Shown: one piece after another, positions 1 through 11,245 of the stretch | Numbering within the stretch: position 1 is the stretch's first letter | Layout: each line of letters opens with the position of its first letter | Position numbers and translations under genes: made by a program | Assembly: GCA_018340805.1 (NCBI GenBank) | Contig: JACMZG010001870.1 | Span: forward strand, 22,562,171 to 22,626,170 | DNA: 64,000 bases | Source: Microvelia longipes | Lineage: Eukaryota; Arthropoda; Insecta; Hemiptera; Veliidae | Direction of reading: 5' to 3' | Notes under the pieces: model-generated | The model's database searches: none | What the model saw: only the letters and a program-made list of their open reading frames with translations | Told to the model about the DNA's origin: nothing

Positions 1-69
1 CCCCCCACCTCGTCGACCACAAGCTCTTCTATTCTACCCTTCACATTTTACAATTCTCCCTTATTCTAG
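1..69 (+). CDS. Possible C-terminal coding end, cut by window start
   Basis: Frame 1 is open from the window edge to a TAG at 67-69 and would encode a Ser/Thr/Pro-rich tail of 22 residues (starting PPTSSTTSSS). The stretch is more GC-rich than what follows. Nothing identifies a family and no splice site is visible, so this could equally be non-coding DNA. Very low confidence. Confidence 0.12.
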   Translation, partial: PPTSSTTSSSILPFTFYNSPLF

Positions 70-1314
70 CCTCGCAAAAGCGACTTGTCTTTTAATTATC
101 ATCTTGATTGATTAATATATTGATACTTAATCAATTGATCATCATCGTGTTTGTCTAGGTTCTCCGATTATCGTGTTAATGTATTTTTTGTATCTTTATG
201 GTGTATAGTTAATAAACTTAAAGTAATTTAATTGTATAGAACTGAAATGAATTGTTTTCTTCTCTCTGTATATGATTCTATTTTATTTTAAATTATACAT
301 TGCTTCATATTACATTTTGGTTTGATTTCTAATGACTTCTATCTTCTTTTTAAATTATTTTACTTTGAATCAATGAATGAAGAGACAACTTGATGTCTGG
401 TGACTTCTATCTCTATTATTTTATTTTGATTCAGTAAAAGAAATGTCTTGTTGTTGTGTCTTCATTTTTTTTGTTGTGTATGAGTTTCTCAGTTATTATC
501 TGCATAAGAAAGTTTATACGCAAATTTATTTTTTTCTCCTTTGGTTAGGCTTTTGAATTGTGTTATTTCTTTTTTAAATGTTTTAAACGAAAAAATCTTT
601 TTTTTGAGGCAATTATAAAACTACATAATTAATGAATAATAGCAAAATCAAAATATTTTGGAAAAAGTAAGAGTAGGTTGTTAAGTATTTTCAAAACACT
701 AATTTGATGTTTGATTGACGGTGATATTGATATTATTATGATATGAAATATTGTATAGAGACGAGACCCTCTCGATTATTGGTTGCTGGAGACTCGAGAA
801 TATTACTCCACACCTCTCTCACTAGCTATACTCAAATACCTACCTATACAGTAATTGTACTATACTAAAAGTGTTAACCAAATGGCTCGCTATAACGTCT
901 AGTGTAAAGGTGGGGAAGATCCTAGATCTTAGCAATTATGTCTCTGGGACACTTTTTGCCAGCCCCAAGAACATCCTCACCTCTTACCTAATAGAATCTC
1001 TATTCTCTTTGAACCTGTCTGATTCCTTAATGAACTTCAGAACATCTGCCCATGGGAGTTTCACTAAATAAGTCGTCGTCTAGAAGAGTGGCTGATCCAA
1101 ATATACTAAACCTTAATCTAGCGTATGCTTCACACGATCGAATTCGTTAAATACTTGGCCAACATCGTTTAAAATAAATATATAGAAAAAATAAAACATA
1201 AATAATACAGCCTTTTTAAAAAATATAATGTGGCCTAAAAAGAACTTAATAGTGAACATGTTTTTTACGTGTTCATTGTACGGAATTATAAAAATAATTA
1301 ATAATAAATTTCTG
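70..1314. other. AT-rich DNA without recognisable feature
   Basis: A 66-codon open frame lies at 871-1071 but has no codon bias, motif or splice context that supports it. If the exon at 1321-1520 is real, this stretch is intron or downstream flank of that minus-strand gene. Confidence 0.5.
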
Positions 1315-1320
1315 ACTTAC

Positions 1321-1520
1321 CCATTGCTCTCCAAACTCTCGCTTCATTATGTTCAGTCCAATCAGCTACAGAACCAACAGTTGCATCATCCTTTGCTCTT
1401 AATTGTTGATCCGGTCCAATTTCAGCAAAAACAACGTAATACTTTTGCGACGTAACGGGGTTCCAACATTTTGGTGTGTGAGTACTGTTAGGTCTGTAAA
1501 ATCCCGTTACATTGACCCTC
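1321..1520 (-). CDS. Internal coding exon of an unidentified host gene
   Basis: On the minus strand a 200-nt open segment is bounded by a good acceptor (pyrimidine-rich run ending in tttcag, AG at 1521-1522) and a near-consensus donor (ATGG followed by gtaagt, GT at 1319-1320). It holds 66 complete codons with one extra base at each end, so it begins after a phase-2 intron and ends with a phase-1 intron. The peptide (VNVTGFYRPNSTHTPKCWN at the start, ending ARVWRAMG) has balanced composition, aromatic residues and one Cys, unlike chance AT-rich frames nearby. An NST sequon would suit an extracellular protein, but this is weak inference. I do not recognise the family. Neighbouring exons were not found in the window; they may lie far into the flanking DNA. 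Confidence 0.6.
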
Positions 1521-1849
1521 CTGAAACACAGAAGCACATTGTAATTGTATTATTATTGATCTGATTAGATTTATTTATATACATACTTGAGGTTACTTTA
1601 TTACAAAGTTTCTCAATTGTCAAAATTTTACAAATAAATGAAAAGAACAAAACAAGAAAAGAAATAGATTATAAATTATTAAATAGACTGCATAAACATA
1701 GGCAACATAATTTGAATAACAAACTTGATTAAAAAAAACACAAAAAAGCATAACATTACATGAGAAACACTAAACATTTAAGGTGGGAATACTAAATTAT
1801 CAGCTAAAAATTCGTTGACATTATAGTAGGCTTTCTCAAGCAACAATGT
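1521..1849. other. AT-rich flank or intron
   Basis: Sequence between the exon acceptor and the LINE fragment. It is A-rich on the plus strand and may include the 3' untranslated part of the minus-strand LINE. No other feature was seen. Confidence 0.4.
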
Positions 1850-2667
1850 TTTAATGCTTTTTTTTGAAATTTTTGGGTGGAAGTTCAACTATTGAAGCTG
1901 GTAATTTATTAAAGCACCTTATTCCATTAAAATTTAGGGACTGATGTGATTTGTTGAGCCTACAAGTGGGAATATTGATGTTAGCAATATATCTAGTGCA
2001 ATAATTGTGGTTCTTAATATAATTGAACTCTCCCTCATCATACTTTGCTTTAACGAACAACAACAATGAAAAAATATAGGCTAAATGAAAAGTTAAAATT
2101 GTTGCACTTGTTGCATATTGTTTGCACTTAGAGTCATGTTTAGCATAATTCATGATACGAATAGCTTTTTTTTTGCAAAATAAAAATACTTTTGGCTACG
2201 GGGGCTGCTCCCCATTCGTTAATACAATACAGCATACGTGAATTAAAATGGGCATAGTAAGCAAGCTTCATGGTATCAATATCTAAAGTTAAACTAAGTT
2301 TACGTAGCAGAAATAAAAAAGATGAAAGTTTACTTCTTAACTCATTAACATGAGCTTTCCAGTTAAGTGTACTATCAAGGGACACTCCAAGTAATTTAAT
2401 GGGTGAAATGTTTATACTATTATTATAATTATATTTAAGAGTGTGAGTTAAAATCTGGTTTTTTGACTCATTTAAAGTTAACTTATTTACTATAAACCAG
2501 TCATTTGCTAGCTTGATAATATCATCTATTTTATTAACTATTCCATAAAGATTCTTCCCACTAACTGCATATGTAGTATCATCAGATAGTTGCCGTAGGG
2601 ATTTTTTGATGGCATGCTCATTAATAAAACCTATGTGACAAAGACTTTTATCACAACTTTTAATCAA
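1850..2667 (-). mobile_element. 5'-truncated LINE fragment, reverse transcriptase to C-terminus
   Basis: Two overlapping minus-strand frames (2667-2140 and 2153-1851) read together as the end of a Jockey/CR1-type LINE reverse transcriptase. Visible features in order: the catalytic box as SDDTTY in place of the usual F/YADDT (about 2566-2590), a WFIVNKLTLN thumb-region motif, KLLGVSLDSTLNWK, a KLAYYAHFNSRMLY-like segment, then the C-terminal CFNKLP motif near 1890-1915. The two frames are offset by one small frameshift near 2150. Everything upstream of the catalytic box is missing, as expected for 5' truncation during target-primed insertion. The Ala to Ser change in the box and the frameshift show that it is dead. 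Confidence 0.8.
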
Positions 2668-3164
2668 TTTTTTATTGGCTAATGAATACAGTATTTATTT
2701 TTTGTAAACAGGATCCATATTGTATTTACAATAGTTTAGATGTAATTTGTGCCTTTTTGTTTTAATTGACTTATTTTGGTACGAATTTTATTTATTTTTT
2801 GTATTTATTTATTTTATTTTATTTATTTATTTTCGATATTTTAGGGAATTTCGCAAGGAAACCACAGAGGGTTTCCTAGGCAGTCTGTAGACTAACTTTT
2901 GATAAATAAACCTGGCATTTTTGATCATGAATTGATCATTCTAAAATTGAGAAAAACCAAATTTTTAAGTTATTTATTTATAAATAAATATTATTAAAAA
3001 TAAATAAATATCGATACAAGTCTCTTCAGTGTCCTAACCTATAAACTATAATACTATTTATTAATAACTATTATTAATTTATGCAATTGATAATAAGCTA
3101 TCTCTTTTCACACATATTATTAATAAATAAATAAATTGCCTATAAGAAAAGCTTTCTACTGTTT
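2668..3164. other. AT-rich low-complexity stretch
   Basis: Holds a (TATTT)n-like run at about 2790-2835, a short hairpin (aggaaacc ... ggtttcct, about 2870-2892) and repeated AATAAATA words at 2980-3140. No gene was seen. Confidence 0.5.
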
Positions 3165-3225
3165 CTTAAAGGATTTAAAATCTTAAATGTTTGTGGGGTC
3201 ATTTTTGTGGATTAATGACATCACA

Positions 3226-3342
3226 CGAGTTGATAATGTGGTGTAATGGTTAGAGTGTTGGCCTATTAAGAAAATATGGCTCCGGTTTATACAAAATAAA
3301 TATTGTATACTTTTGCCAATAAAGAACTTGTTAAAAAAAATT
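3226..3342 (+). mobile_element. tRNA-derived SINE remnant nested in R2
   Basis: An A-box-like word (tggtgtaatggttaga, about 3238-3253) lies 13 nt from the 5' edge. A degenerate B-box position (ggctccggtttat, 3278-3290) follows at tRNA-like spacing, and the unit ends in an A run. Imperfect 8-bp duplications, acatcaca (3218-3225) and acgtcaca (3343-3350), flank it, and the inverted R2 copy at 5.5 kb lacks the segment. These points fit a Pol III SINE. The weak B box means it is old or misjudged. Confidence 0.45.
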
Positions 3343-3504
3343 ACGTCACAGGTATTTTATAAGCAATGTGGTTTCGGAAATGAACAAGTTTGATTTTTGT
3401 ATTGAGTTTCATTTCGATTCGAGAAAGCGTTCAAAAGTTATTGTGTCCCATAGAAACGTCTAGGAACCAAAATTCCGTACACATACATACACACACACTC
3501 TCAC

Positions 3505-3574
<70 letters not shown>

Positions 3575-3586
3575 ATATATATATAT

Positions 3587-3654
<68 letters not shown>

Positions 3655-3658
3655 TATA

Positions 3659-3689
<31 letters not shown>

Positions 3690-3690
3690 C
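3505..3690. repeat. (TA)n microsatellite
   Basis: About 185 bp of nearly pure alternating AT, broken by a few TAATA or TTATA steps. It sits inside R2 at the same place as the (TA)n run of the inverted copy. The minor interruptions may be polymerase slippage or assembly noise. Confidence 0.95.
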
Positions 3691-3800
3691 CTTAACTATA
3701 TATATACTCCTGATCAGCGAGTCCCCCTTAAAAAAATTTACCCCCCACCCCTATCCAACTCCGTGACCCCAAACTTTTAAGCTCATAGATCATTTATTCT

Positions 3801-5076
3801 TCGAAAATTTGCAAAAAGTACTAAGGTTCACTGTATCCGTTTTTAAAGGAGCTAGATTTAAGAGTTTTTTTTGTAGTAAAGGCAATAACAGATATAGCTT
3901 TACTAAAAGGAAGTATTATAAAAGTATATTTATAAAACTAAATTTATAATTAAATGAATGTGAATTTATAAATGAATAAATTATAAATTCTCTTTCAACT
4001 TTTAAACATAACTGAATCTCCATCAGTAAGAGTTGTCAATACAAAGCCCTAGATGTTCTATCGAACAAAGTTTTAATTACAGTCATTATAGTTTATTCTG
4101 TCGACAAGGCAATGTTTACTTTAAAAATCAACGTTAGAAAATAAAAATAATTTAGAGTCGTTAACACAAATGGAATCGAATTTAAATCAGTTTGATAATT
4201 AGTTATTTTATAAAACTTTTTACTTTTACAATTGAACCAAACACTTTATTGTTTGATAAAAATGTGAGAGAAAATAGGTAGATAGAAAAAATAAAGAGTC
4301 GGGTAACAGAATGTTAGCACGTGTTTTATCTCATGCTTAGATTAAACACGTTTTACGTGTTCTTTGTTGCTTTATTCCTGTGTTATATGAGATTTGAAAG
4401 TATTATGTCTACAATTGAAGGGTTTAATACAATAACAGGTAATTTCAAAGCAATAAATAAATAATGTGCAATACATAATAAATTAACGTTAGAGAAGGAT
4501 TTTACTTGATTGCATCCAGTTTAAATTACTATTGGAATTATTTATTACAACTTAAGGTGGGTAATCAACAGTTGATTACAAAATCCTAGATGTAAACCGC
4601 TGGAATAGATTGGGTTTTAAAGCATTGATAACAATTAAGTTCCCTTTTTGGAGAAGTAAGCTTAAGAGAGAGTTAAAAGGCACAATGCGGCATCATCAAT
4701 TCGATCGAGTAATTAGTGTAGAATGCCTGGTAACCTTCTGCTACGAAATTTCCCTTTTAGTGAGTCTGAATTCTATGAAATTTCGAAAGGATTAGTGCTT
4801 TTCCCCTATCTAAATTAACAAGTCTAAAAAGCATTTTAGAATCTTTAATTTCGAAATCCCAATAAAGATTTTTTAATTTCAAAAAAGTAAGTTTTTTGGC
4901 TTAAAAATATGCGATTTACAAGTATAAATATAAATTTATAAAAAAATAAAAATAAATTTACGTTTAGCATAAAAACCAACTACTGCAAAGATATAAGAGA
5001 TCATCAGTGCTGACTCGTTAAAATAATTATTTTAATGGCTTAAAATTAAGCAAAGAAAATATGTATTAGATAAAGA
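3801..5076. other. AT-rich DNA, nothing recognised
   Basis: A 61-codon frame at 4610-4795 has no supporting motif or splice context. No repeat shared with the rest of the window was noticed here. Confidence 0.5.
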
Positions 5077-5245
5077 ATGTCGAAAATTATACAAAAGCGT
5101 CAGACAGAAGGTAGCGTCAGGAAAACCAGGCGCGACAGAAAAGAGCGTCAAGCTCTAGTGGCAGCTCTAAAACTAATTATCCTTACCATTGACATGTTTC
5201 CCACTTTTTAAGTTAATACAATGAAATCGTCTCCATATTTTTAAC
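5077..5245 (+). repeat. Dispersed repeat R4, copy 1
   Basis: Matches 18117-18275 in order: agaatgtcg, an agacagaaggt block, a ggcagctctraaactaa block, then ttcccacttt and aagttagta/aagttaata. Similarity is clear but diverged, with small length differences between blocks. Unclassified, with no coding frame. Confidence 0.6.
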
Positions 5246-5305
5246 GGTTCGGTAAAAAAATGAGCTTATGAGAATGGGGTCATAGAGGGAGTAGGGGGGT
5301 TTGAA

Positions 5306-5350
<45 letters not shown>

Positions 5351-5359
5351 CATATATAT

Positions 5360-5392
<33 letters not shown>

Positions 5393-5565
5393 GAATGTAT
5401 GTACGAGATTTTGGTCGTAGACGTTTCTATGGGACACGATAAAGAGCTCAACCACGACACAAAAATCAACCTTGTTCATGTCTGTAACCCTATAGTTTAT
5501 AAAATATGAATGTTACCCCAAAAACATTTTTAAAATCATAAATCTACAAAAAGTGTTTAGTTCGG
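5240..5565 (-). repeat. Dispersed repeat R2, minus copy
   Basis: Inverted relative to 3165-3800. It contains a (TA)n run at 5310-5392, the complement of the gtgtcccatagaaacgtct block (about 5421-5439), the gaacaaggttgatttttgt block and the aatgtttttggggt end. It lacks the SINE found in the plus copy and so serves as its empty-site reference. The two copies form an inverted pair about 1.5 kb apart. Confidence 0.65.
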
Positions 5566-6280
5566 GTTTAAATTGTTTTCACATGTACTAATATTTACAG
5601 GTAACAATACTCGAAGTTAAATTTATCATCATTATTAGTTACGGTTTATTGATTGACTCGATTTGATAGAAGAGCTGTGGCTACACTATAATTATCGAGC
5701 CTATAAAAACAAGCCCTTAATTACGGAAGCAAATGATTTATTTAATATTATTAAGGTTTAGGCAAACCTACACAGGTTATATAAAATATATATTCTGTTC
5801 ATAAATTACGTAGATACGTCGAATTAGCGCATTTTAATTTTGGACTCTACTGAAGTCATAACATCTAATATTTGTGAATTACAATCATTAAGTTCAATAA
5901 AACCAAAATTCAATAAGAAGTTTAACTTTTGACTTAGTCGTCAATTCGATGCTTAGTTTGATGCTTGGCATAAATTAGAAGATTTTAAACTTTGTATTTA
6001 AACGTTGAAAAGCATCTCTTTATCAAAATCAAACGATGGATAAGCTTTTAAGCTTAACGTTTATAGAATTGATATTTCAATATTTCCTTCTATCATTTAA
6101 TATCTATTCATCAAAATTTTAGGGTAAATAGTTAGTATTTAGCTTAGTGGAAAATCAACTTAATTGATAATTGGACTTCGTAACGATTGTAACTAATAAT
6201 ATTAAAGTATAAAGTTTCTCTTTCAAGTACTAAAATTATAATTAGTGGTTATATTTACTTAATAACATGAATATATTTAG
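5566..6280. other. AT-rich DNA, nothing recognised
   Basis: No coding frame, hairpin or shared repeat was noticed between R2 and the tandem array. Confidence 0.5.
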
Positions 6281-6815
6281 TCTCTAAGAACGAGCGAAGC
6301 AAATCCAAAGAAATGTGGCTGTATAAAATTAGGTGATATTTATATTCTGAGGATGAGCGAAGCGAGTTCGAAGAAATGTGGCAGTATACGATTAGGTGAT
6401 ATTTATATTCTGAGGATGAGCGAAGCGAGTTCGAAGAATTGTGGCAGTATAAGATTAGGTGATATTTATATTCTGAGGATGAGCGAAGCGAGTTCGAAGA
6501 AATGTGGCAGTACGATTAGGTGATATTATATTCTGAGGATGAGCGAAGCGAGTTCGAGAATTGTGGCAGTATAAGATTAGTGATATTTATATTCTGAGGA
6601 TGAGCGAAGCGAGTTCGAAAATTGTGGCAGTATAAGATTAGGTGATATTTATATTCTGAGGATGAGCGAAGCGAGTTCGAAGAATTGTGGCAGTAAAAGA
6701 TTAGGTGATATTTATATTCTGAGGATGAGCGAAGCGAGTTCGAATAAATGTGGCAGTATACGATTAGGTGATATTTATATTCTGAGGATGAGCGAAGCGG
6801 GTTCGAAGTAGTTAG
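6281..6815 (+). repeat. Tandem array, about 9 units of 60-63 bp
   Basis: Unit core: attctgaggatgagcgaag, then cgagttcgaag, then a tgtggcagtat and an attaggtgatatttat block. The first unit (6281-6342) is the most diverged, as is usual at an array edge. The remaining units differ mostly by single-base indels. The core is shared with 59145-59265 and, inverted, with 56826-56915, which links the array to the R1 repeat family. A frame crosses the array on the minus strand only because the units repeat; it is not a gene. Confidence 0.9.
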
Positions 6816-6830
6816 GATAAACATTGTGAA

Positions 6831-6870
6831 TCGGATGTCGTAGCGAATTCGGGTCCCATACCCGAATTTG
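6831..6870 (+). repeat. Terminal palindrome next to the tandem array
   Basis: After the last array unit comes ggatgtcgtagcgaattc and a perfect stem (aattcgggt ... acccgaatt). The ggatg-gtagcgaatt words match 59252-59266, where a palindromic GGTACC-type end follows. This is probably the 3' end of an R1-type unit. Confidence 0.5.
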
Positions 6871-8294
6871 TATAGCTTTATTTAAGCTTTATCTTTTATC
6901 GTGTTTTAAAGAGAAAAACACATAACAAATATTTACTTATCCATAAAGAAAAACAAATATAATAAAATTCTTAAAATTGCGGAGTAATTAAAACATAAAC
7001 ATTAAATAAGTGAATTTCATATATACTGCATTTGTTGCTATGCAGTCAGTTCCCTCTACTAAATGATCCTACTAAATTTCAAAAATCAATAAATAAATGT
7101 AGTCTATTCAAACCAAATAATTTAATGTTAAAATAACTATCTGTTACCTATTTAATTAAAATTTTATATTTAAACGATTTCTTTAGTAATTAACAGCCAC
7201 TCAAAGTATTACTTTAATTAACTATATTAACCAATTTTCTTTTAAGTCATTCTCTAAATTCTACATAAAAAAATAAAACATAATTAAAAACCATTACGCC
7301 AGCATATTTTTAATAAATTTTTATTAATATTCATAGATGAGAGAAGAGGGTGAAAATCTAGTTAGTTAAAAGTTACTTTTCCAGAAGCGATTTCTTTGTA
7401 GAAGGAAAAACTCGAAATGCTTCTTGCTCTTTGAGAAAGGGGAAGTAAAGAGAGCTTTTTTCGTAACAAGACTAGAATCCCTTAGACTCTCTTTGAATAT
7501 AATCTTTAACTCGTCTAACTCTTCTGACTAAATTTTGAATAAATTAATAATCAAAGGAGACTTTATGTAGGTTTATGAAGTACTGGGAAATTTTTAGGAA
7601 GGAAATAGAGAACAGTATTTTACTACCTGATTATTCTAAAAAATATATGAACAGAAAATCGACACATTGCTTGTAATTATTTGCTTCTGTAAAACAACTA
7701 TTTATTTTTCTTTAATTTTATTAATTTATTTTGCGGTCTCGGCACTTCTACTTCCGTCATTTGAACAACCTAATGGGCGCTATTTTCTGATAAAAAATCG
7801 CTAAATCATTCTTTTCTTTTATATTTTGTGTTTAATATCCACTACGTTCTAATTTATTATCCATTGTATTTTGTATCAAATAACCACACCAACTACGTCA
7901 TTCCGCAAATAAGCTTATATGTATTCTATATATAATCTATTTTATGCTGAGCCAGCTTGCGGCAATAATACTATATACACTTTCTGTTTTACTTGTCATA
8001 TAAACAAGTAAAAACTAAATTTTAATATAATTAAATCGAAGTATACTTCAAAGATTTGTATTATTTGGCACTGTAGATCATCATTGCCAAAAGTAAGTAC
8101 AACTCAGAGTATATTTACAGTTTATATGTAAAAATACAAAATTGGTGCTGTTATTATTGTATATTATTCCACTATGCATGCAGTAAATAAAGATTTACAA
8201 GTTTATTTAAAGAGCTCTAATGGATAGGTGACTACTGCAACAAATTTGTTGTTCTAGTTTCTCCTTGAGAGTTCTTAAGTCATCACGTACCAAA
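6871..8294. other. AT-rich DNA, nothing recognised
   Basis: No coding frame over 60 codons and no clear repeat. The word ctagaatccc/ctagaatcct seen near 7471 recurs at about 9561, 11897 and 12610, but the surrounding matches are too short to define a family. Confidence 0.5.
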
Positions 8295-9060
8295 TAACTG
8301 TATAAAAACCTATAGGTTGTTCAAATATATTGTATATCGATAGTGTTTACGTTTAAATCACACGTAAAATAAATTTATAAAAATCTGTAGGTTGTTCAAA
8401 TTTACCTTAGATAGTTATTAGATCAAATTTATTATACAATAAATTTATAAGAATCTATTGATTGTTCAAGCTTATCCTGAATATTTTTATTGAGTAAAAT
8501 AAATTATAAAATAAATTTATAAAAATCTGTAGATTGTTTTAGTTTTTTTCGAGAAAGTTTCTTAAATCAGATGACGTTAAAAGAAAATTTATATATCTGT
8601 AGATTGTTCGAATTTGTGTACACAATTTGTACACAAAGTCATCTTCATTCATATGGATTTTTTGGTTGTTTTCGTAGTGCTCTTTAGTCAAATTTTATTT
8701 CTTATCTTATATTGCTCTTGAGTTAATCATGCCGTCGTTATTTTATTTATAATCATAAAATAAATTTATAAAAATCTGTATGTTGTTTTAGTTTATTTTT
8801 GATAGATATTAGATCAAAGTAATTATAAAATAAATTTATAAGAATCTATTGATTGCTCAAGTTTGTCCTGTATAGTTTTTATTGAGTAAAATAAATCAAA
8901 AAATAAATTTATAATAATCTGTAGGTTGTTCAAATGTAGGAATTACACAATTTTTTCATAAAGTCTTCTTCATTCATACGGATTTTCTGGTTGTTTTCGT
9001 AGTGCTCTTAAGTCAAATTTTATTTTTTATTTTCATTATTTCTCTTGACGTCGTTATTTT
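8295..9060 (+). repeat. Imperfect tandem repeat with higher-order duplication
   Basis: The block ataaatttataaaaatctgt followed by aggttgttcaaat recurs about eight times at roughly 70-80 bp spacing (near 8299, 8370, 8442, 8510, 8585, 8760, 8830, 8905). A larger duplication is superimposed: a block with tggttgttttcgtagtgctc occurs at about 8660 and again at about 8990. No coding sequence. Confidence 0.75.
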
Positions 9061-10139
9061 TAAAAAAAGTCACTCTTTTCCCTAAATTAAAATACATCCA
9101 ACAACTTGACTTTGATTGGGCTTAATTCAACAATTAACTCCAAAATAAAATAAAGTTGACAGAAGAGTTAAAGTCCTGTCTTTCTATAATGAAGTTTTAC
9201 AAAGTTACAACTACCACACAAAAGAAGTAGTTTAAATAAAATAAAGTAACCAAAATCAGCCTGCCTGAAAATATAATGATAGTAAAATGAGGCGAGGAGT
9301 TTACAAATATGGAGAAAAGATAGATTTCTCTCCACTGTAAGACAAGAAAGACACTGTAATGTCTGTAAATGTATTAAGTATGTCTTCTTTTTTCTTTACT
9401 TCGCTCTTACCGACACTGATGGTAAAATGTTAAGTTTAAAAGTCTGCTCAGTCAATAAATATAAATTATGTATTATAAAACCAGTCGTCAATCATAATAT
9501 ATATTCTATATTTTATACTTCCACAATCTTCTAGTTCCACTCTTTTCCCAATATCGGCCTAGAATCCTAAAAACCCCTATTAAAACATCAAAAAGAGATA
9601 ATTTCTAAAGGTTCTCATTTAAAGCTAACGTAAGCAATCGATCTTATGAATGTAAAAAATTTCTTAGGTGTTAATTTCCTTTTGATCTTATTTCTTATAT
9701 TAATTTGATAACTTTTTTTCATTAATTTTATTAATTATACTGTATAAAATTGACTTAATTATTAAGATGAAAAAATTATTGATTTTTATGTATTTTTATT
9801 TTTTCTCATTTTTTATATTAATTAAGTTTATTAGAAATTTTACTCTAAATTATATGAAAAGAAAACTTAAGCTTTTTTATTCATTATATATTTTTATTAA
9901 TTTATGTTTTAATGTTTATTCATAATATCTTCTTACAGATTTTTTAACGATGAAATTAATTTTTAAGTCAATCAAAATTAATTAAAAACATTAAAGAAAT
10001 TATTTTTGAGATGTTATGTCAAGGGTGTTTGCTAAGTGCAATAGAAAAAATGAAACCTTAAAGGTAAATAAAAACTTAACAAGTTGAGATTTTTTTTGAA
10101 ATTCATATTGCGTCATTATTTCATAACCCTGTATTTATA
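9061..10139. other. Very AT-rich DNA, nothing recognised
   Basis: From 9650 to 10140 the sequence is almost wholly A/T with poly-T runs. No gene or shared repeat was noticed. Confidence 0.5.
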
Positions 10140-11017
10140 AGGTGCTTTAAGTTAACAAATTATCGCGCCGAATAAAAAATTCTGGCGCGGTGGTCCGCAT
10201 GTCGGGCGAATTTCCTTTGGATGCGTGTTTCCGTGCCTTTTACATTATATAAGTTTACAACTACTAAATAAATAATTCCGGCGCGGTGGTCCACTGTCGG
10301 GCGAATTTCATTTAGAATGCGTGTTTCCGTGCTAAACAACCCATATCTTGCTTATGCAAGAACCATGCCCATTGCGTGGTTCCGGTTCATGCTGTCAAGC
10401 ACTGCTCGTAACTCATTTTGTCTGTACTTTCCAAAGGAAATGCGCTAAACCTTTAAAGATAACTGACTAAGCTTAAAGATAAGTAACTAACTAATTTATT
10501 TCGTATCGACTTCGGACCGGTTTCATTCGATTCAGCGCCCAAAATTACATAGAAAACGACACCCTACTCGTAATTTATTTTTTATCGACCTAAATTTTGG
10601 TTTTTGGTAATTTACAATGGTTTTTTCGATTTTTAGGTCCCTTAGAGTGGTCGTATCGACTTCGGACCGGTTTCATTCAATTCAGCGTCTCAAAAAACAT
10701 AAATATTGACCTTTTTCGCGGCAAAAAATATTAACCCTGAATTTTGCCGATTTTTTGAAAATTTCGCTGACTCAGCAAACCGGGTTAATGACGCCACAAA
10801 AACCTGGTATTCAATAGGGTTCGTGTCCCTCCGAAGGTTGATTTTTGTACCAAGTTTGGTTAAAAAATATTAATCCGTTCGAAAGATAGAGTGTTTACAA
10901 GAAAGTGTCTAGAAATACACACATATATATATATATATAATATATATATATATATATTATATATATATTATATATATATATAATATATATATATATATAT
11001 AATATATATATATATAT

Positions 11018-11115
<98 letters not shown>

Positions 11116-11245
11116 TCTCGCGAAATTTTTTTTTTCGTCATTAGGGACCTCTAAAACGGATTTGTGTCGTGGTCCAAGGTTCGAATTCCGCCATGACGCC
11201 TATCCCATTAGCCGAATTTCCAAAGGAAATTCGCTAAAACCTAAT
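10140..11245 (+). repeat. Composite repeat block R3 with long (TA)n run
   Basis: Contains two direct copies of a ggcgcggtggtcc ... gcgtgtttccgtgc unit (about 10181-10232 and 10280-10332). It also has two copies of cgtatcgacttcggaccggt followed by ttcattc and ttcagcg (from about 10503 and 10650), a gctgactcagcaaaccgggt block, and a retroposon-like tail leading into (TA)n at 10922-11113. A B-box-like ggttcgaattcc (11180-11191) and a palindrome around gaatttccaaaggaaattc end the block. Parts recur, diverged, at 53490-53780. Unclassified. Confidence 0.65.

Larger units (their letters stand above)
3165..3800 (+). repeat. Dispersed repeat R2, plus copy, carrying a SINE and a (TA)n run
   Basis: Shares blocks with the minus-strand sequence at 5240-5565: a gtgtcccatagaaacgtct block (3444-3462), a gaacaagtttgatttttgt block, and beyond the (TA)n run a CCCC-rich block ending in aagctcat (about 3780). 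The copy is interrupted by a 117-bp SINE-like insertion at 3226-3342. The words acacacac followed by (AT)n resemble tails of many insect retroposons, so R2 may be retroposon-derived. No coding capacity was seen. Confidence 0.65.

Noticed and set aside
6516..6824. 102-codon minus-strand frame with repeated peptide
   Set aside because: Simply the translation of the 62-bp tandem array.
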